Assembly: GCA_038363925.1 (NCBI GenBank)
Contig: JAQQWL010000011.1
Location: 8,184,001-8,248,000 of the forward strand
DNA from: Apiospora phragmitis
Taxonomy: Eukaryota > Ascomycota > Sordariomycetes > Amphisphaeriales > Apiosporaceae
Length of the DNA stretch: 64,000 nucleotides
Reading direction: 5' to 3'
The position numbers were made by a program, and so were the translations under genes. The notes beneath the pieces are model-generated. The model saw nothing but the letters and a program-made list of their open reading frames with translations, was not told the origin of the DNA and made no database searches. How positions within the stretch are numbered: position 1 is the first letter of the stretch; the number at the start of each line of letters is the position of its first letter. Of this stretch, positions 11,567 to 21,938 are shown in pieces.

Positions 11567-12239
11567 GCTGCATCATGAGGACCTTAGCGGGTCAACTCAG
11601 TGAGCTCAACCTGGGGTATTGCCAGTTTACGACACACAAATCGCCCTCTTGTAGGAACAGTAGTAGATAAGACTGGCTGGAGTATGGAGGAGCTGATAAG
11701 CGGAGACGCCGAGTTCAATGATATACCAAGGATTATCCACAAACGGTATTTTCCGTTAGAAGCTGCATACTTGTCTCGACAGCGAGATCTCGTGAACTAT
11801 ATGGGTAACAGAACAGGACGATGACGATGGCTATGTTGCTACCGAGTTGGTGTGGATGCATTTTGAAGATGCAATTAATTTGATCAGTTGTGTGCTTCTA
11901 CATAGGTAGGTACGTACATTGGGAAGCGTATCGACCTCCGTCAGGGGAAGGAGCGATTTGATGGAAGGTACGCCCAACAGGGCATTCAGATGCGTACCTT
12001 CCTCAACTGAGAGAAGACACCAACAAACCACCAAAGCCATTCAAATCCATTGAAGAATCTGGGAAATTTACGCTTAAATCCACCAATGGAGACAGTACTT
12101 CGTCGTTCACTACTTCGAACCTTCAAATTCTTCAGCATAATTCTTCAATACGGCGTCGGTAGACGGGCCCTGCTTTCTTCCACTTCGTGCAATCAGCGGC
12201 CGTAGACCTACCACCATACCCTCTAGAATCTGTATCGAA
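11567..12239. other. Divergent intergenic region
   Basis: It separates the minus-strand hydrolase and the plus-strand gene at 12240. No protein-like frame, tRNA or repeat was recognised. Confidence 0.55.
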
Positions 12240-13557
12240 TTGCAAGAGTGGTGTTCCAACTGCGCCATGTTATCACCTACGAGGGCCAGTCCTAACGCTT
12301 CCCAAGATGAAGAACTCCTTCGCACGGCCAAGTCTCTTAGGCGCCGTTTTGCCGAAGCCGAACCTGTCAATATCGATACATCTCCTTCACAGCGGGCGAG
12401 TGCTACCAAGCAGCACAAAACGATCGCATTTGCTCCATTCAGAGCCTCGCACAGTAATCTTCCTGGGCCAAAGATGCGAGATGCTGTCAAACAGGACCTT
12501 CAGGACTACAGCGTCTTTGACTACACGAAGGAGCATACTGGTGGCTTTGCGTCATACGCGAGAAGTGCGGTCCCCCAAAACACGGGCTACATTGAGGAAC
12601 TCCTCAGGAAGAACGGCAGCTACAATGGAGCTCACATTAGGAACGAGCCGAGCCCCGTCGGCATTGAGCGACAATATCGCCACGAGCGCGGCTATCCTCA
12701 AGTCTACCATACACCACAGCCGCAACAACCCTATTACCGCTCACCACAGTCTTATTCCCATGCTCAACGGCACCTTGTTGACCCACGTCAACTTAATGCC
12801 AGCCAACAACAATCCTATTCCGCCTGTCGTTCGCGGTCACGATCTCCCTCGCCTGAATCTCCTGTAGTGACCGAACTTGAAGAGCGCTACCACAAGCTAC
12901 GCCTTGCTCTGCACTCCAAGGCTATGAACGGGCTCGAGAAGGTTGAAAAGGACCTGGTTGGCGAAGTGACAACATCCATCAACGCTTGCATCAACCCAGT
13001 CGCCCAACTAGACCAGCAGTTTTGTCAGGTTATTCTCCTCTATCTGATGGCGAAGCACAGCTCAGCATCGTGTCCACCCAAGACAACGGAGAAGATAGCC
13101 AACGCTCCCAGACTATTCAGATCAGCACCCTGGTCTTGGATTTCGAGAGAGTGCTAGCCAATGGAAAGGACGAACTCTCGCGCCTGCGACAAGACTAGGA
13201 AGCAGCCCAGGCCGAGATCGAACTTATTGGCAAGGAGCTTCTGGCCAGGCCACCGTACGGCGAGGTTCCCGGCTCGTCCAAGGAAGGGCGTCGCGACAAG
13301 GGGACCAACGGAATGAAGTCCAGGCTCGACGGCCTCCTAGCCGAATTCAGTAAAGATCTGGAGTGTATGAGCAGAGATGTGGTCGAAGAGATGAGCAAGT
13401 ATGAAAAGGTATGTGATCCTCGTGCCCGGACTGGCTGGTTTACTTCGCGTATATCGTAGACGGGGGCGACGTGCTGATTCAGTTCTAGAAACTTTGTGAG
13501 AAAGTGGATAGCGAGTTGGGCAAGATTATGGGCGCTTTCTTGGCGGGGTTCCTGTGA
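12240..13557 (+). pseudogene. Charged coiled-coil-like protein of unknown function, frame broken twice
   Basis: The frame from ATG 12240 (alternative 12267) runs to about 13020, then continues one frame over through LSIVSTQDNGED, LVLDFERVLANGKDELSRLRQD, a TAG at 13196-13198, and EAAQAEIELIGKELLA to an 80-bp intron (13409-13488, GTATGT donor, CTAG acceptor) and a short last exon ending at 13557. A one-base deficit at the TTTT around 13021 accounts for the shift; with it, 413 codons result. The TAG is a substitution (CAG to TAG would fit). The N-terminal half is basic, Gln/Pro/Tyr-rich and disordered, with an RSRSRSPSPESP segment; the C-terminal half has heptad-like Leu/Glu/Lys helices. No family is recognised. 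It could be a real gene with two consensus errors or an early pseudogene; the retained coding character after each break favours the former. Confidence 0.55.
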
Positions 13558-14874
13558 ACTCTGTGTGGGCGGTTGTGGTTGGGGTTGTGCTGCTACTACG
13601 CCTCTCAAGCATGGCAGCGGTTTCTGTTTATCGAGAGTACGACGGATCTGATGTGCTGAGCGAGTGAATGCTTTCTTAAGCAGGCGGATGGCGCGTATGG
13701 GTCTAAGGTGGTGTCGGTGCATCTTACTCATCTCAGAAGGATTGTCTGCAGCAGTGACACCGAACAGTTCTAATGGTAATCGGTAGGAGTGAAGGGTGGG
13801 ATCTTATATGCCCAACATGTTGGCTGATATACCAAGGGGCCATCTTGCTTGCACACTGTTGGGGAAACCGGGGCGTCCTACAACGCACAATAGCTATCTT
13901 AGATTGTATAGTAACCGGTTTCATAGTACTCTTAGCCATGTAATGAATGTGCCGCAGTATGATGGACACTGGTAGTGAGTGAGGTGAGCTGCATCGCCAC
14001 CGATCTCGTGCGCATGTGGCTTCTGCATGCAAGCGTCACTGACAAAGTCCGGCACTAGATGCACATGTGTTACCGAATCCATCCTATGTCCGGAGTCAGC
14101 CCATGTTCTTGCAAAAATAGACGGGGTATTATCATAATCGTGGTCAATAACAAGTTGCGAGACAGACCAATAAATCAAAGTGCTATAGGTCGGTCATATT
14201 ATGTGAGAAATTAAAGAATCTCTATTATTGTCTATAACGACTCTCTAGCCCAGCGCTCGCTCTTTGATAAAAGGTGGAAATCTGAAGTTCATACTCGTCA
14301 AGATAAATAATAAAAACACTCCAAACGCCAATTTGCTCCAACGATGCAGATCCGTAAAGAGTGCATCATGCTTGTTATCCCACCACCGTTCTGATGCTAG
14401 CAAATAAAACAGAGATCTATCGTCTTTGCTTTCTCTTTTTCCTCCCCGCTTCTGATATCCAGCTAATTCTGCTGTCAGCCAACGCCATGCAGCAGCAGCA
14501 GCAGCCAACGGGGATGTGGCAGTTGGGTGCCATAAGTTCGCCGTATTATGTTTCATTCTTCCCCCACTTCGAACTCCGGTGGTGCAGAGCCAACATGCGG
14601 ATATCATTGGCCGGGGCCAACGACACTCCATATCCGTCTGCCTCCAAGCCCCTAATTGGATATGACATACTCAACAACATAAGAAGAAGGATGGCGGAGG
14701 AGGCTTGCTTGTTTGCTTGCGACTTGCTGCAATGCGACTAGGCGTGGTGCGGGTTTAGGACCTTTTCTGGAGGACCCGAGGGGCGCATTCTCCTCGAAAA
14801 TGTGGCTGCGAATCATACGAGACGGGCTGCTGTACTGGAGATGGCGCTCATGTCTCACGTCGAACTCGCTGGCC
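13558..14874. other. Convergent intergenic region
   Basis: It lies between the 3' ends of the unknown gene and the aminotransferase. I see no recognisable gene. A short CAG run near 14490 is the only low-complexity feature. Confidence 0.55.
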
Positions 14875-16337
14875 CTACTGCTCCTCGGGCACCACGACGC
14901 CCCACGGATGCTGCTCGCCACCGTACATGATGTCCTTGAGCCAGCCCTTGACCTTGAGGGTGACGGCACCGCCCTCGCCAGCCTTGCCCATGGGGGAGGG
15001 GAGGTCTTGGCCTCGGTGGTGGATCAATGAGATGGGCATGACGAAGTATTACGAGGTTACACATTAGCAAGTGTGTGTTGTGGTTTAAATTTAGATGAAT
15101 GGATAGTTTGGACGGGCGGTAATCTCCATCTGAAGTCCGCCCTAGGACTCAATCTGAAAAATAGGATGCCGAGCGTGCACCAGCAGATGGGACGAAAAAC
15201 AAGAAAGGAAGAAAAAGAAAAGAAAAAACTTACAGCAGTGCCAGAAGCGAAGCACTCGAGCAATCGACCTTCGCTCTCGGCCTCCATGACCTCCCCAATC
15301 GTGTATTTCCGCTCGACGACCTCGACGTCGTCGGCCAGCCGTTCGCGGATGAGCTGCAAGACGCTGCGCCGCGTGACGCCGTCGAGGATCAGCCGGTCGT
15401 CCAGCGGCGCCGTGACGACCTGGGTCTTGCCCGACGCCTTGTCCTTCCAGACGACGAAGAAGTTGCTGGCGCCGGCCTCGGTGCAGTAGCCCTCCTGGCC
15501 GTAGAGCCAGAGGATCTGGCCGAAGCCGCGCTCGCGGGCCTCCTGCGTCGCCAGCAGCGAGGGCCCGTAGTTGGCGCCGACCTTGGCGTAGCCGAAGCCG
15601 CCGACCCAGGCGCGCACCATGTCGTCGGGCGACGTGTGCAGGCGCATGCCGCCGGCCGGGTTGTCCATGACGGGCATGTAGCTGGCGATGATGTACAGCA
15701 GGGCCTCGGAGGGCGCCTGGACGCCGAGCGCGGCCTGGGTGCCGATCATGGTCGGGCGCAGGTAGATGAAGGTGCCGGGCCGCTCGCCCGGCAGCCACTT
15801 GGGCCCGTCGACAGCCATGAGGGCCAGCACCAGGCGCTCGAGCTCGGCCGGCTCGAAGGCCGGCAGCGAGATGCGCACTGAGCTCATGAGCATGCGCGCG
15901 GCGTTGCAGTCCGGGCGGAAGAGGCGGAGCTTGCCGTCGAAGCCGCGGTACGCCTTCATGCCCTCGAAGCACTCGGTGGCGTAGTGCAGCACCGAGGCCG
16001 TCGGCATCAGGCTCAGGGGCCCGTACGGCTTCAGCTCCGGCGTGCCCCAGCCCGACCGGGCCTTCCACGGCACGCAGATCATGTGGTCGGTGCAGATGCT
16101 GTTGCCGTCCTCGCTCGTGACGCCCAGCGCGGGGATCGCGCGCGGCGCCGTGGTGAACGAGTAGGTTAGCTTGGACGCGTCGAGCCGCGGCAGATCCTCC
16201 CGGTGCACGCCATTGGTGATGTTGGACGTGCCATTGGCCTCGGCGGTCCCGTTGGTGCGGTGCTCGATGGCCGCGGATGTGAGGTTCAGATCTGGCTCAC
16301 CAGCGTGGGTGTTTGCCGGAACAGCCGAAGGTGACAT
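14875..16337 (-). CDS. Branched-chain amino acid aminotransferase (PLP fold type IV)
   Basis: It transfers the amino group between Leu/Ile/Val and 2-oxoglutarate. Exons 15234-16337 and 14875-15048 give 426 codons. The fold-type IV signature is complete: RLFRPDCNAARM, the PLP-lysine loop GYAKVGANYGPSLL, EAGASNFFVVW, and LDGVTRRSVLQL. The second exon supplies the conserved tail SLIHHRG...WLKDIMYG...HPWGVVV. Residues 1-45 are Asn/Thr-rich and do not look like a strong mitochondrial presequence, so a cytosolic or specialised isoform is possible. Oddly, the intron (15049-15233) has a normal GTAAGT donor and a CTAAT branch 15 bases from its end, but the acceptor reads AA instead of AG. The exon boundary is fixed by the conserved YFVMPISL start. 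Another AG would read into a stop and lose the tail. Confidence 0.9.
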
Positions 16338-18481
16338 GATTATGATGATGATGATCCTCTAACGAGTTGTGTATAACAGCAAGTGTGACAGAGACGGGGA
16401 GACTGAAACCAGTGTTCAGACAGACACTCAGAAACGGGACAGAGTTCAACAGAGGGGGTTTATTTTAGTTGGCAGTGGTGGAAATGAGTGGCTTGACCAC
16501 GAGGCAGTTTTCGGTTTAATTTGCTGGCAACTAGAGTAGCCGATGGAATAATAAGTAGAGTGCAAGCAACAAAGAAGAGAGCGTGACATGAAGGTAGCGC
16601 AATAAGTTACTTAAAGTAGAAGTATAAATTTCCCAACCGTCGGCCGCCCCCTCATAACCCAAGAACCAATTCTTCTGAGTCATTGGTCAATCCCTGAGCG
16701 TGTTGCGGGTGCTGCACGCGGTGGGCCCAGCCCAGGGCGAAAGTCACTTGAAGGGCGTAAGTCTGTTGGTAGACGATCCCACATCCCACATACCCCAAGG
16801 CGACGCAATCGACGATAGGCAATGGCCTGGGTCGGTTCCAACAAAATCTCTGCTGGGGATGGATCCATCCCGCATCCAGACGGAGAGGCAGCGCAAAGGC
16901 CGTCGAATGATTGCTCTAGCTTCCTCGTCATGCAAATCCCTTATCTATTACTATTGATCAGGTGGGACATCCGGGTGTCAGCTAACACCGAACAGAAAAA
17001 AAGGTCTTCGACTTCATGACTGCCTTGGACTGTATCAAATACAGACAAGCTTATATCGCATCCCCCAGCTGTTACGTACAATTCACCTACCTGAGGGCGT
17101 AAACGGCGATTGATGGGCGTTACGATGACAATTGGGGGTCCTTGTGTTCTTTCCAAGTCCATTGCTCGGTTGCCCGCGGCCGTTCCTGTGAGACCCGCAG
17201 CTAAGGGCGACGCGGAACTACGAAGGCGTTGCTGCAGCAAGTCTGAAAAAATTCCATGGCAAAAGTCGGTCGTCGGTGTAAAGTGGAACTTGGCTATAAG
17301 ACGGAAGTCCTTGTCAGACCTTGGGTCTCCACTGAAAACGGAGGAACCGTTGAATCGAACATGTAGCGGTGGTAGTAATCAGAGTAGCAGTGCGTCACCG
17401 CATACGGCTACCCTCGCTGGTGTTCTAGCCTTCTGCAGCGGGAATTATTGTGTTCCCTCCTCTTGGGATGGCCGGAGAGGACTGATCTATTATATACCTA
17501 ATGTATAGTAGTAGTCTAGCAAGATATAGTTACACACTCCCGTCTCTATCAAAGAGCCGGGGGATCACTTGCTGTTTCACCGCCATCCGCCATCCCGTCA
17601 GGAAACGAATACTGAACCTCACCACAAAATCTTTAAGCCGAGAGCCTGTCCACCGAACCTACTAGCTATATGCATCGTGTAGGTTTTTCCATGACAGCCG
17701 AGACGGGGTGGACCTCCCAACTAGTAACGGACATGTGTGTGGGCTTTTTATTTGGCGGAATTGGGACCTTGCATAAGCCGAGAATATGCGGCTCTTTCCA
17801 CCTGCCCCCAAACAATCATCGGGTTTGCCTGCTTTCTCAATCAAGGACTCGCGGCCAATAAGTCACGTTCGGATGCAGAACTCGTGTTTCCTTATCACAA
17901 GGAACCCGGCTTCAACTGATCATTGGCTCGACTTGGCTTCATGCACCCTGGATTGCCACGATACATCGATATTTTTCGACTCTACCACATCTGGCATCTG
18001 CCGAAAGCCGAAAGTTGTCATCGCTATCAGCCGATCTCCATCGACCGGATCTCGATGCACCTTTTCCCCTCCTATCATGAATACATGTTAATATTGTGCG
18101 CCAGCGTCGCTCGTGGGGGCAATGCTCAGTAAAGTAGATATGTTGCTGACAGCAGTCCCGTGCCATCAATTCAAGTTGGCGAGGTGAGTGCAAACCCACG
18201 ATGTTGCTGCCAGCAGTCCCGTGCCATCGATTCAAGTTGGCGAGGTGAGTGCAAACCCACGACCAGCGCTCAATACGAGCAATTGGTCTTTCGCCCGATT
18301 TACCTTGAAGCGTACCTATTACTAGGACTCGCGTTGTCAAGGATAGCTGCTCGTCGAGAACTGGTGCGCCTTGACAGCCTTGCGTCTTACCCATCGGGTG
18401 CTGATCATAGTGAGGATTTGGGGATATCAATGTTCCGATATTGCGAATGGCTGCGGAACCGAATATTGCGGCCGGCGTTCC
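16338..18481. other. Intergenic region with tandem duplication
   Basis: More than 2 kb lies between the aminotransferase start and the 3' end of the Rab GAP gene. No protein-like frame was recognised. A 61-bp tandem duplication (18141-18262) is described separately, and an ATG triplet run adjoins the aminotransferase start. Confidence 0.55.
18141..18262 (+). repeat. 61-bp tandem duplication (two copies)
   Basis: Copy 1 is 18141-18201 and copy 2 is 18202-18262. They are head to tail without a gap and differ at two positions (A/C and A/G). Both copies contain GGCGAGGTGAGTGC. The near identity suggests a recent duplication, or selection. Confidence 0.9.
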
Positions 18482-20683
18482 TCAAAGTTGCATGTTCGCC
18501 GAGGGTGACCTGCTAGGACCTCCTCGAAGATGCGCGGCTGAGTTCTTGAAGAGGCTTTGCCAGATGTATGCTTCGCTCAGCAGAAGCTCGATGTCTTTCT
18601 CCGTCCAATCTTTCGTAGGCAGAGCCTGCAGAAACATCATAATCTCTTGGAAGTCCATTTTCAGGAGTTTGGCTGACCACTTCACAAGGAAGGCGGCGCA
18701 CACATACAGATGGAACTCCGAGAACCCCTGTTCTTCAGCCTGTTTCAAGTTAACAGTTACTCCCTACGCGAAATGAATGGTTATCTGTACCAGATATGTA
18801 TCCCACATGCGAATCGTATTTTTGACACTGACTTCCCTCATAAGAAGACAGTTCATCCACCGGAAGCTGAACTGGATGAACTCCACGTGCTCATTCTCCA
18901 AATGCTTTGCTAGATCGCTGTCAATCCGAGCGGTGAGATCCCTCAGCGCGGCAACCTGACGCTGAATTCCAGGCTGTGCAACTATGTAATGGTCTTGTAT
19001 GCCGTCAAGTAGTTTCGTCAAACACCAAAATGAGTCTGCCTCGACCGCATCGAGGACTGCTTTGGCAACTGTCCAGGATCCATTCCGCTTTCGATATTGC
19101 AGTCGGTGATGTAGCTACCCAAGAAGACTTGCCAGAAAGGCGATACCAAGTCGTTGATGCCTTGGACGTAGCCACTTGCGGGGTGCCGGATAGCCCAAAG
19201 GTATAAGATCCGTTCGAGGGACCGCTGAGTCGCTTCGTATCCATACAACTCGATGTGGGGATTTGTTCGGGCACATCGATGCTGATTTGGTGCCATACGG
19301 CCTCATCTAAGCCCCTGGTCCGACCAGCAGAGGAGGGGGCACTGCCACCGCGCTCGAAGGCTTGCCGCACTCCGTCCAGATACTCTTTCCTCTTTCTCTC
19401 CAATGTCGCAACACGCCTCTCACTACTTGTTGGCAGGTAACTGAGCAACAGTTGCCATGTCATGGCACGGACCTCTTCGGGCACCCCGCCCCATGCCAAA
19501 GCTCTAAGGTCCGTGATGGGTATGGTTGTTGCTTGAAGTAACTTCTTGAACTTGTTGATCTTGGTGACGCGCGAGTTCATCACGTCAATCTCCTTGGGGG
19601 TTGCATTTGCTGGGATCGCTGGGTGATTAATTAAATGTAAAGCATTCGCCGGGTCTGAAGATGAAGTGTTAGCTTGCGAAGTCCGCAGGGAGCTGCCGTC
19701 AGCCTACCTTTCAGTATGTCTTTGTATTGTGGTCGGAGAATCTTCCCCTCGCTTTTCTTGGGCATCGGGTATGTGGTTGACGGCCTCTCAATCGCTATAT
19801 CGGCGCTATCGGAATAGCGTCGGGAGTGGCCAAACGCATCATCCATCGGTGCATTGTTTCCTTGAGACGCTGCACTGCCCTGCGCTGCGGCCTTGCGCCT
19901 TGATTTTCTCTTCATGTTTGAAATACTGGGCAACCCAAAATCGTCTCCATCGTCGTCGTCGTAACCATACATATCTTCTCCTTCAGGGTCCTCCGTATTC
20001 CAGTCTTGATTGGTGTTGGAGAGGAAACTGAAATAAGTCTTGAGTGGGGGTGAAGACGTGCCCGATGATTGTCTTCCTGGCGGCGGCGGCGGCGAAGAAA
20101 CGTCGCTGAGCCGGGGCTTCTGCGAGCTCGACGAGGGAGGTCTCGAGGATATATTCGACAAGCTCCTGATTCTTGTTGTTAGCTAGACCATCAACCCAGC
20201 TATAGGTGAAAAAACGACGGACATAGAATCGAATTTGAGCATATCAGCATGGGAATATGCGGCGCCAATGACCTTATTGGGATCTCGACTACTGTTGCTA
20301 TTCTTCTTCGGGGTGCCGTCCCGGGAGGGGCGCCAGAAAGGCGAAGCCGACCTGAATCCATACTCAGCGCCTACTCAACCAGCACGAACAATAGGATCTC
20401 GAGTCTTGGGGGTGGAAGAGGTCTACATCTCGGATCTGTCTATTGGCAAGACGATAGAAAGTATTAGTTCTCGAACAAATCATGTCGCATCCCAAATACC
20501 AAAATTGCGTCGCGCGCGCAGGAAGATATCGCGGCTTTCAACAACGTACCAACTTGGACCATTTCCTACGTCATTTCACGATCAGCAACCAAGATCATCG
20601 AAGCCATGGACAGAAGCGGAGGGGCGCAACACTCTTACCTGCTGAGGAGGCGGCTTCTTGCCGCTACCCGAAGAAGAGAACAT
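18482..20683 (-). CDS. GYP1: TBC-domain Rab GTPase-activating protein, Gyp1-like (frame broken)
   Basis: It is expected to stimulate GTP hydrolysis by Ypt1-type Rabs at the Golgi. I place five exons: 20639-20683, 20223-20422, 19708-20165, 18791-19654 and 18482-18739; introns are 216, 57, 53 and 51 bp with GT/AG ends. The N-terminal 230 residues are Ser/Pro-rich with an acidic YDDDDGDDFG patch. The TBC domain follows: LRALAWGGVPEEVR, the arginine-finger motif IxxDxxR (ISIDVPR), the glutamine-finger YVQG, SGMDPGQLP, FSFRWMNCLLMRE and WDTYLAEEQGFSEFH. Two one-base deficits (near 19060 and 19270) must be allowed for; then the model closes at 609 codons. An in-frame TGA lies at 20375-20377 between IVRAG and VGAEYGF. 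With three lesions in a conserved trafficking gene, I suspect the consensus sequence. The ATG at 20683 is supported by exon phase. Confidence 0.85.
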
Positions 20684-21938
20684 GTTTTTTCGGGTGTGTT
20701 TGGAGGGAAAAGCAGCAGCAAATTACATGTTCGGTGGCGTTGTAAGGTGTCTCTGGGGGGGTTTGGAGTGTGTCCGTCTCTCCCCAAATTGATACAAGTC
20801 CACCGATCGCCTGAGCAAAACCCGGCCCACTTGTGCCACGGGATGGATCAATGATGGAGCTTTGACGAGCTGCCCGCCACAATTCAAGGCAAGTACTGGG
20901 CGATATTGACCAATCATCTGACAGCTGTGCCTGGCCTGCCTCCCTACTGGGGGCCGACAACCAGACGACAGTACTGAGTCCTGTTACTCCCCACATGCTC
21001 AGAAGAGTCAATGAGCGGCTGGTAGGAAATATACTATTATTAACCAGTGTTTAAATATAATCAGTAAATAGGCACTCTGCTTGATATTTGGGCTCTTCTT
21101 TTAACTTGATTCCTGTCATTGTGATCCATTGCAACAGGTAGGATCATTGAATGTATGTACTCACAAAGCGAGCCGATCATCGCTTCGAGTGCTTCGAGCC
21201 CCACGTTCATTGCTTACATACTTCAAAGACCGTATCGCGTGCATGCAATCTCTTGCACGCTTGCGCTTCTCAATAGGCAATTAAGTAAGTAATGAGAAGG
21301 TTTCTATGGTATTAAGCATCTTACGGAACCGCTCAAGAGCTCAAGTTCTATTGTTTATTGTATTCGTTCCACCAAATGGAAAGACCTCCATACGGCCTGA
21401 GAACGGGGATTGAAGACGTGCATTGTCCAGTGTCCACTTACAGCGTGTTTCGAGCAGTGCACCACAAGTGGCTGACTTGCTGATTCAGAGCTGCTTGACC
21501 AGTGAATCAGTGACCCAATGGCAGTGTGGCCTGTGCCACAGCCAGTATCCATCAGCCGCCCCAAGACCCCACTTCATTACAAAAGTAGAAAAGCACCTTC
21601 TTTCTGCCTTCTGGGGGACTGATGCGCGACTGGAACCTCCTGCTCCAGCTCGCCGATTCTTTTTTATCTGTATCGGCTGCCTGTCCCATCTCCCATCTCC
21701 ATTCAACAACCACAAATGCGACATCCACAACAATAGACCCTGCTGGTCTTTTCCCTCTAGACTTACCTTTCTTCACAGTGCTCTGGAATCTCTCGCCCCC
21801 AACATTTCTTGAGGGGTCCATCTTCTACGAGCGACTGCCTGGCTGTTGTTTACCGTTGCTCACTCGCTGCCTGAAGTATACTCCGTCCTTTAGCAGCTTC
21901 ACATAATAGGTGTATTTCACACAAACACACTGCCCATC
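20684..21938. other. Divergent intergenic region, promoters of Gyp1-like and Hrp1-like genes
   Basis: Roughly 1.25 kb separates two divergent housekeeping genes. The right half becomes C/T-rich (about 21640-21830), typical of the transcribed leader of highly expressed fungal genes. No further gene was recognised. Confidence 0.55.

Noticed and set aside
14245..14969. Minus-strand frames of 105-128 codons next to the aminotransferase
   Set aside because: They overlap the aminotransferase's last exon in another frame or its 3' flank and lack protein-like features.
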